A DNA stretch of 64,000 nt from Oscillospiraceae bacterium (GCA_015066225.1 SVOT01000001.1:1-64000); one strand, 5' to 3'; counted from the first letter of the stretch, positions 8,677 through 17,249 are shown. Made by a program: numbers and translations. The notes: generated from the letters alone by a model not told the origin.

Positions 8677-9876
8677 TTTGGAAACAGGAACGTTGATTTC
8701 CAAATCAGTTAAGGGGAATGAACAGCAGGGGTGAATGCAGTTGAACTTGTAGTCTGCAAGCCTGCGGTATTCAAGGTGCTTCGGCACGTAAACCTTGCCC
8801 GAAATAAGGTGGGAATGGCAGAAGCCACATTCGCCGCTTCGGCAACGTGTTGGGGCGGCGATGCCGTTCTTTTCAAGAATCTGCACAACGGAGTCTGTGG
8901 ATTTGCCCTCAACTGTATAAGTCTGGTCTTGAATTGTAACCTTGATTTTAACGGTTTCGGGGATACCTGCGGGGTAGTCGGGCTGAGTCTGAGGATTGTG
9001 GAACTCGCCGAACATTTCGTGGCGAACGTATTTTTTAGGAAGGTTTAATTTCTCCAATTCCTTGTCAACAAACTCATACATCTGCTGAGGACCGCAAAGG
9101 AATACAGAGTAAGCCTCGTTTTCGGGAGCGTATTTTTTGATGAGCTCTGCTGTTATAAATCCCTTTTCTGTGCCCTCGACATCGTTTTTGTCGTCGCTGA
9201 GAACGTGAACAACCTTGATTTTGTTGCTCTTTTTCTGAAGCTCATCCAGCTCTTCGCGGAAAAGAATGTTGTCATAGCTTCTGCTGCCGTAAAGAAGTGT
9301 CATCTCGAAATCTTCGTCACCGTCACAGATAGCGTTAGCCATTGAAACGAAAGGTGTAATACCACTACCGCCTGCAAGGCAGATAACCTTATTTGCATCT
9401 CTGAGGGGCTGATATTCGAAGTTGCCTGATGGGGCAGATACCTCAACAGAGGTGCCAACTGCCCAATTATCAAAAATGTATTGTGACATCAAGCCACCCT
9501 CAACGAGCTTGATTGTGAGAACGTATTTACCCTCAAGAGAATCCTTGGGTGAGGATGAAATTGAATAGCCTCTTGTTACGGGCATACCCTCAATTGTTTC
9601 GAAAACCGTAAGGTATTTACCCGCACCAAACCAGGCGAGAGCAGATGTGCCTTTATCTTTGTCCGGAACAAGTGTAAAGCTTTTGCAATCTGCACCACGT
9701 TCTTTTATTTCTGCAATTTTAAGATATTGCCTTTTGGGGTGCAGAGCTTTTGCGATTACGGTTGCTTGGTCGGAAACGGGCTTGAGGTCTGCCGTTGCTT
9801 TTTCAAATCTCTCTTGACGGGCGGAGAGCATTGGGAAGAATTTTTTTGCACTTAATTTTTTGAGTTTGCTTGCCAT
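8674..9876 (-). CDS. flavoprotein reductase with C-terminal plant-type [2Fe-2S] domain
   Basis: 400 residues. Order: a short basic N-terminal segment; a ferredoxin-reductase-type FAD domain with RGYSISS (102-108); an NAD(P) domain with GGSGITPF (169-176); and a plant-type ferredoxin domain with CRSGECGFC (Cys345, 350, 353) and the fourth ligand near Cys380. This is the layout of oxygenase reductases and CDP-6-deoxyglucoseen reductase. It would pass electrons between NAD(P)H and a partner. The start is one base after the stop of the upstream FAD oxidoreductase gene, with AAGGAGGG before it, so the two are translationally linked and probably partners. Confidence 0.88.
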   Translation of the reverse strand: MASKLKKLSAKKFFPMLSARQERFEKATADLKPVSDQATVIAKALHPKRQYLKIAEIKERGADCKSFTLVPDKDKGTSALAWFGAGKYLTVFETIEGMPVTRGYSISSSPKDSLEGKYVLTIKLVEGGLMSQYIFDNWAVGTSVEVSAPSGNFEYQPLRDANKVICLAGGSGITPFVSMANAICDGDEDFEMTLLYGSRSYDNILFREELDELQKKSNKIKVVHVLSDDKNDVEGTEKGFITAELIKKYAPENEAYSVFLCGPQQMYEFVDKELEKLNLPKKYVRHEMFGEFHNPQTQPDYPAGIPETVKIKVTIQDQTYTVEGKSTDSVVQILEKNGIAAPTRCRSGECGFCHSHLISGKVYVPKHLEYRRLADYKFNCIHPCCSFPLTDLEINVPVSK

Positions 9877-9877
9877 C

Positions 9878-11434
9878 TTATTTGCCCTCCTTTTTTAATG
9901 CTTTAACAACAATTCCTGCTGCCTTTTCGCCTGTATAATAAGCACAACCGTAGCCATCGCCACGTTCTTGAGAAGCGCCGCAGAAATAAAAATTGTCAAA
10001 GGGTTGGTCGTTAAGATATTGAACTGTTCGGGGAATCATACTATCCCATTTTTCCAGCATATAGCCGTAGGGCGTTCCCTCGGGAGTGTTGAGGTAACGG
10101 CAGAAGGTGGGCGGAAGAGCAATTTCAATTTCTTCGATATATGGTGTGATGGAAATGCCCAGCGCCTTTTCGCAGGTTTCGATCATATTTCTTGCAACCT
10201 TGGTTTTGAACTTCTTGTAATCCTCGGGTTTAACGTCCTTCATAACATCGCCAAAGGTCATTGTTGTAAGGAAAAGCTGACTTGTTCCTTCGGGAGTACA
10301 GTCGGGAATGATTTCATTAAGGCAGTTGATGATGCAGTAACCGCTGAAAAAGTCCTGCACGGCTTCATACTGTTTATCAGAATCTGAATCGGGAGCGATA
10401 AAAATTGAATAATCCTTGATTCCCAATTCTTCTTTGGTTTTGTTCATACCAAGATAAACTGTTGTAAGAGCACAGGCAGTTTTTCTTGCATTGAGCATTT
10501 TTAGCTGCTTTTCGGGAATATCTTTAACCTCAAAAAGGTCATTCCACACCTTATTGGGTGAGGAGTTGCAAATGAAGTATTTGCCGTAAACCTCCTTGTT
10601 GCCGTTGATAACAACGCCGGCGGGCTTGCCGTCTTTCATAATAACCTTTGTTACCTCGGAGTTGTACCAGATGTCTCCACCGTTTTTACGGATTACTTCA
10701 TCAAGAGCAAGGCTCATTTCGTGGCTTCGGAGCTCAGGCACACCTGTTCCGAATTCAACATAACTGTGAAGAACAGTCATATAGTAAAGGAAGTCAAACT
10801 GTGAGGCAGGGGAGCCCATATAGCACCAATATGTATTGAAAATATCCTGGGCCTTCTTGGGCATGCCAAGTGCGTCAAGCCCCTCTTTCATTGTGTGAGA
10901 AACCATTCTCAAAATGTCGGGGATATCCTTGAAGCTTCCCGGTAATTTTTTAGGGTCATCAAGGGCATTGAATGCTACAAACAGTCTTTCGCTGAGTCTG
11001 AACGCTTCCATACAGCTTTCATATGAGCCGGGAACAAGCTCGTCAAGCTTCTCTGCAAATTCCTTTAAGCCAACGGGCATACGTGCATCAACAGTTACCC
11101 ACTTACCATCTTCGTTAAGAAAAGCCCCTTCATCGCCCTCGTTTGCAGGGACTACAAGACGGAATGTTGAATCATGGGTGTACCATTTAACGTTACCGCC
11201 CATGCGTTTGAACATATCTTCAACCTGTCCTTTTTTATCAGGCGCACCAACACCACAAAGCTCGTGAAGTGATGGTTCGAATTCAAAGCGACCTCTTACA
11301 AAAGAGGATGCAGAACCACCGGGGATGTTGTGTCTTTCGAGTAAAAGGGTTGAAAGACCCTCTCGTGCACAGGTTGCAGCTGCCGCAAGACCGCCGTTTC
11401 CGGCACCGATAACAACTACATCATAAGTTTTCAT
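9878..11434 (-). CDS. phytoene desaturase-like FAD-dependent oxidoreductase
   Basis: 518 residues. The N terminus holds a dinucleotide-binding motif GAGNGGLAAA followed by LLERHNIPGGSASSF, as in the CrtI/phytoene desaturase and retinol-saturase-like family. The C terminus has the second FAD contact, FYFCGASQERGDGYGCAYYTG. No carotenoid genes are nearby, so a carotenoid role is unlikely; in anaerobes such proteins reduce or isomerise unsaturated lipids or other substrates, not known here. The frame opens at TTG 11446, but ATG 11434 is preferred and has AAAGG 12 bases upstream. It is co-transcribed with the downstream iron-sulfur reductase. Confidence 0.85.
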   Translation of the reverse strand: MKTYDVVVIGAGNGGLAAAATCAREGLSTLLLERHNIPGGSASSFVRGRFEFEPSLHELCGVGAPDKKGQVEDMFKRMGGNVKWYTHDSTFRLVVPANEGDEGAFLNEDGKWVTVDARMPVGLKEFAEKLDELVPGSYESCMEAFRLSERLFVAFNALDDPKKLPGSFKDIPDILRMVSHTMKEGLDALGMPKKAQDIFNTYWCYMGSPASQFDFLYYMTVLHSYVEFGTGVPELRSHEMSLALDEVIRKNGGDIWYNSEVTKVIMKDGKPAGVVINGNKEVYGKYFICNSSPNKVWNDLFEVKDIPEKQLKMLNARKTACALTTVYLGMNKTKEELGIKDYSIFIAPDSDSDKQYEAVQDFFSGYCIINCLNEIIPDCTPEGTSQLFLTTMTFGDVMKDVKPEDYKKFKTKVARNMIETCEKALGISITPYIEEIEIALPPTFCRYLNTPEGTPYGYMLEKWDSMIPRTVQYLNDQPFDNFYFCGASQERGDGYGCAYYTGEKAAGIVVKALKKEGK

Positions 11435-11478
11435 TAATTTAACCAACCTTTCGGATGTTTTATTTCTGTAACAAGCTA

Positions 11479-11507
11479 ATTATAGCATATATAAAAAGGT
11501 AAATCAA
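11479..11507 (-). promoter_or_regulatory. promoter of the oxidoreductase pair
   Basis: On the minus strand TTGATT (11507-11502), 17 bases, TATAAT (11484-11479) with an upstream TGC giving an extended -10. Confidence 0.75.
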
Positions 11508-11513
11508 TTAAAA

Positions 11514-11996
11514 TCACACACCGAAAATAGCATAATCCTTATCTGTTCGACCTTTAGCTAAAAAATCACTTTTTTCTAAACCGTTTTTATTGTTTATATA
11601 GGACTTTAATATCTTTCTGCTCATATTAGTTAAGTCATCACGTTCAAGAGCTTCATCAATACTTAATAATAGAATTTCACTGTTTTCGTGTCCGTCAGAG
11701 GTGGGGGTGCCCGATTTGTATTCCATTGTGAAAACTGCACACCATTGCTCGCTTTTGAATTGCATTGAATATAATTCTTTTGCTTCGCAAATAATACCTG
11801 TTTCTTCGAAAAGCTCCCTTTCAGCAGCGAAAGTAGGGAGTTCATTTTCCTTTACATAACCACCGGGTAAAAGGATTCTATCTTTGGCAACTCCGTAGGT
11901 GTGACGAACAAATAGAATTTTGCCGCCAATTTCAACTATTCCGCAAACAGCAAAGTGTGGAATGTTGTTAGCTTCTTTTTTCTTGAATATGTTCAT
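11514..11996 (-). CDS. NUDIX hydrolase
   Basis: 160 residues. The full NUDIX box is visible: GYVKENELPTFAAERELFEE followed by TGI, that is Gx5Ex7REUxEExGU, near residues 47-69. The family hydrolyses nucleoside diphosphates linked to another moiety; the substrate cannot be predicted. AGGAGAACGCAA precedes the ATG, and a good promoter sits upstream. The gene is monocistronic and is bordered upstream by the hairpin-rich region next to the tRNA operon. Confidence 0.92.
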   Translation of the reverse strand: MNIFKKKEANNIPHFAVCGIVEIGGKILFVRHTYGVAKDRILLPGGYVKENELPTFAAERELFEETGIICEAKELYSMQFKSEQWCAVFTMEYKSGTPTSDGHENSEILLLSIDEALERDDLTNMSRKILKSYINNKNGLEKSDFLAKGRTDKDYAIFGV

Positions 11997-12029
11997 TTGC
12001 GTTCTCCTTGCAATATCTATTACAATAAT

Positions 12030-12058
12030 ATTGTACCATAAGCTAACCTGTTATGCAA
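12030..12058 (-). promoter_or_regulatory. promoter of the NUDIX gene
   Basis: On the minus strand TTGCAT (12058-12053), 17 bases, TACAAT (12035-12030). Confidence 0.7.
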
Positions 12059-12240
12059 TTGGTTTGCTACGCAAACAACCGATTGTGTTCGGCTTCGCCG
12101 AGGGAGTTCGAACCTCGTTTAAATTGAAATTTACAACAACAAAACAGCACCATCTTTTGATGGTACTGTTTTGTTGTCTATGGACAACGAAAAAGATATT
12201 TTTCGTTGTTTTGTGTATGACTTCGAACTCTCACAGTTTT
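12057..12240. repeat. cluster of nested palindromes with tRNA T-arm-like pieces
   Basis: No gene is seen here. Hairpins include TCGGC-TTC-GCCGA, a long stem at 12136-12177 (12 bp, one mismatch, then ACCATC/GATGGT around TTTT), and ACAACGAAAAA paired with TTTTTCGTTGT (12184-12209). GAGTTCGAA on the left and TTCGAACTC near 12222-12230 can pair around the inner stems; these nonamers resemble the T-arm of tRNAs and may be remnants of tRNA genes. The region runs into the hairpin array at 12241-12420. Confidence 0.6.
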
Positions 12241-12420
12241 AGTGAAATCGTTCGCTTACGCTCACGGTGAAATAATTTACTCCGTAAATTGTGAAATTTG
12301 ATGCTATCGCATCAAGTGAAATTAAATCCACCCACTCGCCGTCGAGGCGAATTTCACACGCCGCAGGCGTATTTCACATTGCAAAGCAATATTTCACCCA
12401 CCCGCAAGGGTGGATTTAGT
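12241..12420. repeat. array of mini-hairpins joined by a constant GTGAAAT heptamer
   Basis: Short palindromes of different sequence alternate with a constant heptamer. GTGAAAT stands at 12242, 12267, 12291 and 12316; then the orientation flips and ATTTCAC stands at 12351, 12371 and 12391. Palindromes between them include AATTTAC-TCC-GTAAATT, TTGATGC-TATC-GCATCAA, TCGCC-GTCGA-GGCGA, ACGCC-GCA-GGCGT, ATTGC-AAA-GCAAT and CACCC-GCAA-GGGTG. An 11-bp arm at 12323-12333 can also pair with 12408-12418, so the right half folds under an outer stem. It is not coding and not a CRISPR, because the units are not direct repeats with spacers. Confidence 0.85.
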
Positions 12421-12421
12421 T

Positions 12422-12457
12422 GAAAACGACAGATTCCTGTCGGAATCTGTCGTTTTC
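12422..12457 (-). terminator. hairpin terminating the tRNA operon
   Basis: A perfect 16-bp stem (12422-12437 with 12442-12457), loop TGTC, directly after the CCA end of tRNA-Gln on the minus strand. The 3' arm ends in CGTTTTC, so it is a plausible terminator though the T-run lies inside the stem. Confidence 0.7.
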
Positions 12458-12532
12458 TGGCAGGGATGGCGAGGTTCGAACTCACGAATGACGGAGTCAA
12501 AGTCCGTTGCCTTACCGCTTGGCTACATCCCT
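12458..12532 (-). tRNA. tRNA-Gln (TTG anticodon)
   Basis: A cloverleaf folds on the minus strand: acceptor AGGGATG/CATCCCT, anticodon arm ACGGA-CTTTGAC-TCCGT giving anticodon TTG, T-arm with GTTCGAAC, and encoded GCCA end. It is the last tRNA of a four-gene operon. Confidence 0.95.
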
Positions 12533-12543
12533 AGATATAAAAA

Positions 12544-12620
12544 TGGGGTGGATGATCGGAATCGAACCGACGACCTCCAGGGCCACAACCTGGCACTCTA
12601 ACCAACTGAGCTACATCCAC
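12544..12620 (-). tRNA. tRNA-His (GTG anticodon)
   Basis: Acceptor GTGGATG/CATCCAC, anticodon arm CCAGG-TTGTGGC-CCTGG giving anticodon GTG, encoded CCA. The base upstream is G, matching the extra G-1 of histidine tRNAs opposite C73. Confidence 0.95.
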
Positions 12621-12635
12621 CATAATTTATTAAAT

Positions 12636-12712
<77 letters not shown>

Positions 12713-12718
12713 GCATTG

Positions 12719-12792
12719 TGGAGCGGGTGATGGGAATCGAACCCACACGACCAGCTTGGAAGGCTGGGATTCTACCATTGAACTACACCCGC
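12719..12792 (-). tRNA. tRNA-Gly (TCC anticodon)
   Basis: Acceptor GCGGGTG/CACCCGC, anticodon arm CCAGC-CTTCCAA-GCTGG giving anticodon TCC, encoded TCCA end. It is the first tRNA of the operon. Confidence 0.95.
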
Positions 12793-12812
12793 GTGCTGTC
12801 ACAACAACAGAT

Positions 12813-12841
12813 ATATTATCACAACACTATATTATTGTCAA
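12813..12841 (-). promoter_or_regulatory. promoter of the tRNA operon
   Basis: On the minus strand TTGACA (12841-12836), 17 bases, TAATAT (12818-12813), about 20 bases before tRNA-Gly. It lies directly after the end of mtaB. Confidence 0.9.
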
Positions 12842-12869
12842 GGATATTTTTTGAAAATCTCACGAAATT

Positions 12870-14153
12870 TTACACAAAAATTCCAACGCAATAATCTTTT
12901 TCTGAGTCTGTTATTTTTACACTCAGAAATTCACCTTTGCAGGTTCTTTGAGCTTTAACTCTTACAGGAATATAGTTTTTTGTGTAGCCTTCGCAAAAGC
13001 CCTCTTTTTCGGTTTCAAAAAGAACTTCTACAGTTTTTCCAATTTGTTCCTTTAAAAAATCCTCACGAATTTTGTCGGTAACCTCAGAAAGTCGGGCTGC
13101 TCTGCTCTCTTTTATTGCTTTTGTATGCTGCTCCATTTTTGCAGCCCTTGTACCCTCGCGAACAGAATAGGGGAATACGTGAGTTTTTTCAAAGCCGACT
13201 CTTTTAACAAATTCCACGGTTCTGTTAAAATCTTCTTCGGTTTCTGTGGGAAAGCCCACAAGAACGTCGGTTGTAATTGTGGCGTCGGGAAAGGTTTTTC
13301 GCAATTTTTTTGCAAGATGCTCATATTCGTCTGCGGTGTAGTGGCGATTCATTGCCTTCAAAACACTATCACAACCGCTTTGAACAGAAATGTGGAATTG
13401 TGGACAGAGCTTAGTGATTGATTTTAACTGTTCAATCATTTCGTCTGTAATGTGGTCGGGCTCAAGGGAGCCAAGACGCACTCTTTTAATTTCATTATAT
13501 TTTTCTGCAAGACGTAAAGCGTCAGGGAGAGAATGTGGTGTGTTTTTGCCATAGTCGGAGAGATTAATGCCGACAAATACAATTTCAGAGTAGCCGTTAG
13601 ATGCGAGAGCTCTTAACTCGGTATCAATATCGACAAGGCTTTTTGAGCGTGAACGTCCTCTTGCAGTGGGAATAAGGCAATAGGAACAAAATCTGTCACA
13701 TCCGTCCTGGATTTTTAAAAATGCACGTGTGTGACCGTCAAAACGTGTAATACCTGTTCCGCAAAATTCGTCGCCTGGCAGGTGTTCAATTCGTTTTGTG
13801 AGCTTGCACTTGTTTTCAATATATTCAGAAAGGGCATCAACAATTTTTATGTTGCTTCTGTTACCCATAAAAATATCAACTTCTGGTAATTCGTTAATAA
13901 TATGTGGCTCCGCCTGTGAAGCACAGCCTGTTAATACTATTATAATACCGTCATTTTGCTTTTTGAGTTTTCTGATAATTTGTCTTGTTTTTCTTACACT
14001 TTCGGCGGTAACGGTGCAGGAGTTTACAACAGCAATATCCGCCTCGGATGCAGAATATATAATGGTATAGCCGTTCTTTTCTAAAAGCTCAGCCATCTCC
14101 TGTGTTTCATATTGGTTAACCTTGCAACCTAAAGTGTAAAAATAAACCTTCAT
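12870..14153 (-). CDS. mtaB: tRNA t6A37 methylthiotransferase MtaB
   Basis: 427 residues. It has the three UPF0004 cysteines (Cys10 in TLGCKVNQYE, Cys46 in VNSCTVT, Cys77 in TGCASQ), a radical SAM CxxxCxxC in GCDRFCSYC (Cys152, 156, 159), and a C-terminal TRAM-like domain. The start TLGCKVNQYET distinguishes MtaB from MiaB and RimO. It adds a methylthio group to N6-threonylcarbamoyladenosine 37 of tRNAs reading ANN codons. The start is ATG 14153 with GAGG 6 bases upstream; the frame upstream overlaps a terminator and is not used. The gene sits just before the tRNA operon promoter. Confidence 0.93.
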   Translation of the reverse strand: MKVYFYTLGCKVNQYETQEMAELLEKNGYTIIYSASEADIAVVNSCTVTAESVRKTRQIIRKLKKQNDGIIIVLTGCASQAEPHIINELPEVDIFMGNRSNIKIVDALSEYIENKCKLTKRIEHLPGDEFCGTGITRFDGHTRAFLKIQDGCDRFCSYCLIPTARGRSRSKSLVDIDTELRALASNGYSEIVFVGINLSDYGKNTPHSLPDALRLAEKYNEIKRVRLGSLEPDHITDEMIEQLKSITKLCPQFHISVQSGCDSVLKAMNRHYTADEYEHLAKKLRKTFPDATITTDVLVGFPTETEEDFNRTVEFVKRVGFEKTHVFPYSVREGTRAAKMEQHTKAIKESRAARLSEVTDKIREDFLKEQIGKTVEVLFETEKEGFCEGYTKNYIPVRVKAQRTCKGEFLSVKITDSEKDYCVGIFV

Positions 14154-14163
14154 TTTAAACCTC

Positions 14164-14195
14164 AAAAAAATCACTCCCGAATAACTTCGGGAGTG
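14164..14195 (-). terminator. terminator after the secreted hydrolase gene
   Basis: On the minus strand a perfect 10-bp stem CACTCCCGAA / TTCGGGAGTG with a 4-base loop is followed by ATTTTTTTG. It separates the hydrolase from mtaB. Confidence 0.92.
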
Positions 14196-14234
14196 AAATT
14201 ATATCACATATAAACGCTCTGCGCAAGTGATTTA

Positions 14235-16229
14235 TTATTTGTTGGGGAATGCGCCCGTGTCAGCAATGTCTGAGAAGCCGCCGCCACCGAAGACTGAGAA
14301 GATTGTATCGTCAAGGAACTTGCAAACTTCTTCAAGGATTTTGTCTGTTGTTTCATCTGCAGCTTCGCCTTCAACGCCAACACGTCTGAGAGCGTTGAGA
14401 AGTCTGTCTGTGGTAGCATCAGCAACTGCCGGGTCACAGATTGTTGTATCAAGGAGGAGGAGAGCCTCTGCATATGCATCCTGAAGCTCTAAAAGGTCAG
14501 CCTCTGCGTACATTGACTGATCCTCTGCAAAGAGTACTTCTTCAGCTTCTTCAATGTACCAACGTCTGATGTTTTTGGTGTTACGGTTGCCGTTGAACTG
14601 AGGATATTCGTCTGACATATCAGCAGTTGATTTAATTTCACCTGTGATAAGTTTACCGATAAGGCTGATAACAACGTCGTTTCTGCCAACCTCGTGATGC
14701 TGACCGTGGAAGAGCCATACATTCTCGGGGAAAAGACAGGTTGAAACATCGATAGAGCCATCGGGTGAAACTATTGCATTGTCATCGAAAAGAATTTCGT
14801 CTGCAAGGATTTCGCCTGCTTTAGCATATCTTGCACCAAGAGTTGTTGAATCGATGTCGATAATAGCATCACTATTTGTTGTTTTTGAGGAATTCATAAT
14901 TGCAAAGAAGCAATAATCCTGTGCGCTGTAGTCGAGGTCGTAACCTGCAACGTTGTGAACGAGGTTAGCGCTGTCTGCATCTACGAATGCCTGAAGGTTT
15001 GTTTTGAGGTTTGCTCTTGCTTGAGCGAAAGCATCAATTTTGTCTGCAAGAACAGCATACTCATCATCTGTCCAGATGTAGTTGTATTTTGCCTTGATTT
15101 CTTCAAATCTGTCTGAGGGAACCATTGCCCAGAACTGAGGACAGTTAAGCATTAATGTATCAAGGATACCGTCAATTGCAGCTGTAAGAAGAGTGTAAAC
15201 CACCTGTTTGGGGAATATCTTGAGTGCTATGTTGATGAGATGACCGAGAGTTGAGAAGCCTTCGGTTTCCTTCATAATCATAGGAATGTACTCATGGAAA
15301 AGGAATTCGTCAGAAATGTCGAAGTTTCTGAGATAGAAGTCACCCATAACGTCTGTACCGTCAAGGCAGGCAACAACGTTAACGATTCTGTTAAGGTCGG
15401 GGTAACCTGTATCCTTGAAGAGCTCAAGGTAAGCTGTGAGGATTGTACCACCGAGAGAGATGGTAACGATGTTAACCTTGTCAACACCCTTTTCGCTTTT
15501 AACGAACTGAATGTATTCATCAAGACCTCTTGCGGATTCCATGGGGTCGCCGATAAGCGGGAATGCATAGAGATAGAGGTTGTCTTCGCCAACGTCATCT
15601 TTAATGGATTCCATAGGAATCATACGGTAGAAATAATCTCTGTCGTCCTGGCTCATACCTGCAACTGAAGTTTCATATTTAACAGTTTTGAGGTTGTTGA
15701 CGGGGTTACCGTTTTTATCAGAGGACTGGATAGCGAAAAGGTCAGCAACTGTGTCATATACGCCGTCTGCAAGGTCGCTGGCAGGTCTCTGATAAACGAG
15801 AGATTCGATGAGGGGAGATACAAGATTATTGGCGATTGTGGGGATAAGCTTTGAGTCGTCAATAATAAGAAGTCCGCCGGAGAGCTCTGTGCCGTTTGAG
15901 TTAACGGCAGGGTCACCGTTTTCATCAGCAAGGTAAGAAATAGACTGGCTGATACCGGGGATGACGATTGTGGGATAAATTACGTTATCCTTTGCATCGT
16001 AGGAGTCAACGCTGCCTGAAATCTCTTCGCCGAGAATTTCGGGGGAAGCTTCCATAAGCTCAACGGCTTCTTCAACGCTGTTTGCATTGATGATTGTTGA
16101 ACCGTCTGCTTTGATTGTCTGGTTTGATTTGAAGAAACTTGTGAGAGCCACAGCGCCGACAGCAACAACCGAGAAAACGATTGCAAATGTCAGAACAACG
16201 GCAATTACACGTTTGCTTGTCTTTTTCAT
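14235..16229 (-). CDS. secreted alpha/beta-hydrolase, LCAT/lipase-like
   Basis: 664 residues. The N terminus is a signal peptide or membrane anchor (MKKTSKR then a hydrophobic stretch to about residue 30). VIPGIS (89-94) fits the oxyanion loop, and VNIVTISLGGTILTAYL places a serine nucleophile at Ser258 in an xSxGG elbow, as in lecithin:cholesterol acyltransferase-like lipases. A histidine candidate lies in LFHGQHHEVG. The last about 120 residues form an acidic helical segment without a known domain. It probably acts outside the membrane on a lipid or glycolipid ester. AAGGAGG precedes the ATG. Function beyond the fold is not known. Confidence 0.72.
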   Translation of the reverse strand: MKKTSKRVIAVVLTFAIVFSVVAVGAVALTSFFKSNQTIKADGSTIINANSVEEAVELMEASPEILGEEISGSVDSYDAKDNVIYPTIVIPGISQSISYLADENGDPAVNSNGTELSGGLLIIDDSKLIPTIANNLVSPLIESLVYQRPASDLADGVYDTVADLFAIQSSDKNGNPVNNLKTVKYETSVAGMSQDDRDYFYRMIPMESIKDDVGEDNLYLYAFPLIGDPMESARGLDEYIQFVKSEKGVDKVNIVTISLGGTILTAYLELFKDTGYPDLNRIVNVVACLDGTDVMGDFYLRNFDISDEFLFHEYIPMIMKETEGFSTLGHLINIALKIFPKQVVYTLLTAAIDGILDTLMLNCPQFWAMVPSDRFEEIKAKYNYIWTDDEYAVLADKIDAFAQARANLKTNLQAFVDADSANLVHNVAGYDLDYSAQDYCFFAIMNSSKTTNSDAIIDIDSTTLGARYAKAGEILADEILFDDNAIVSPDGSIDVSTCLFPENVWLFHGQHHEVGRNDVVISLIGKLITGEIKSTADMSDEYPQFNGNRNTKNIRRWYIEEAEEVLFAEDQSMYAEADLLELQDAYAEALLLLDTTICDPAVADATTDRLLNALRRVGVEGEAADETTDKILEEVCKFLDDTIFSVFGGGGFSDIADTGAFPNK

Positions 16230-16371
16230 AGAAAAAGTTCCTCCTTAGGTTTTTATACGAAAATAATATACCATATTCTGTAATAAAAAACAACAATATT
16301 ATAATGGCAAAGTTGAACAAAATGGAGTGTCAATATTTGTTGACTTTAACATAAGTAAATAATTATTGCGG

Positions 16372-16400
16372 TTGACTTTGTAACGAAAAAAATATATAAT
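16372..16400 (+). promoter_or_regulatory. promoter of prepilin peptidase operon
   Basis: TTGACT (16372-16377), 17 bases, TATAAT (16395-16400). The -10 match is exact. Confidence 0.85.
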
Positions 16401-16439
16401 GAACAAAAAATGCAGATGGTTCTGCAGAAAGAGGCAGTT

Positions 16440-17249
16440 ATGATAGAATTTCTCACTGCATATATAGCGGTTATCGTGTTCGTTTTCGGCACTGTTATCG
16501 GTAGCTTCTTAAACGTTCTGATATACAGGCTCCCTATTGGTATGGATTTCAAAAGAGGTAATTCAATTTGCACGTCATGCAAGCATAAATTGAATTGGAA
16601 GGATTTATTTCCTTTGTTCAGTTGGATTTTCCTCGGTGGAAAATGCAGATATTGTAAAGCGAAAATTTCTTCAAGATACCCCATAGTTGAAGCTCTCAAC
16701 GGTGCTTCTTATGTTCTTGTTTATCTTTTTTTGAGTGGAGGCAACGCCATTGAAGGGCTCAATCTCAAGCTTTTAGGCTATATGGTTGTTATGTCTGCAC
16801 TCATAGTTGTTTCGTGGATTGACTTTGAGCACCAGATTATTCCTGACTCAATGTGGATTGCAATTTTCGTGGGTGGCTTGTTTATTGTTGGCGATTCGTT
16901 GATTAACGGTTATTTCTCAAAGGAATGGATAATTTCAAGAGTTATCGGTCTTTTTGCCGTATCCGGTCTTTTCTTTCTCATTGCGTTTGTCACACAAGGC
17001 AGAGCAATGGGTGGCGGCGATATTAAGCTTATGGCTGCAGTGGGCTTCGTTTTGGGTTGGAAAGCCGTTCTTATTTCGCTCTTTATGAGTGCATTTTTCG
17101 GTGTTTTCTTCTCAATCGGCAGGAAAATTATCAGTAAAAAAGAGATGAAGGGCGTTGTGCCTTTCGGTCCCTTCCTCGCTATGGGCTCGGCGGTTTGTGC
17201 CTTTGTGGGCGAGCTGATTTTTGACGTATACTTTAATCTTTTTATATAA
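16440..17249 (+). CDS. type IV prepilin peptidase (A24 family)
   Basis: 269 residues. It has an N-terminal methylase-type segment with GSFLNVLIYRLP, a zinc-binding four-cysteine motif (Cys44, 47, 69, 72), and the two catalytic aspartates of A24 aspartic peptidases in WIDFEHQIIPD (Asp128) and MGGGDIKLM (Asp194). About eight membrane helices are seen. It cleaves and N-methylates type IV pilin-like precursors in the cytoplasmic membrane. The start is ATG 16440 with AGAGG upstream; the frame extends to 16410 without a better site. No pilin or secretion genes are in the window, so its substrates are encoded elsewhere. Confidence 0.92.
   Translation: MIEFLTAYIAVIVFVFGTVIGSFLNVLIYRLPIGMDFKRGNSICTSCKHKLNWKDLFPLFSWIFLGGKCRYCKAKISSRYPIVEALNGASYVLVYLFLSGGNAIEGLNLKLLGYMVVMSALIVVSWIDFEHQIIPDSMWIAIFVGGLFIVGDSLINGYFSKEWIISRVIGLFAVSGLFFLIAFVTQGRAMGGGDIKLMAAVGFVLGWKAVLISLFMSAFFGVFFSIGRKIISKKEMKGVVPFGPFLAMGSAVCAFVGELIFDVYFNLFI

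Noticed and set aside
12241-12420. Possible CRISPR-like array
   Set aside because: The repeated heptamer is only 7 bases, spacing is irregular, orientation changes midway and the intervening units are palindromes, so it is not a CRISPR array; no cas genes are nearby.
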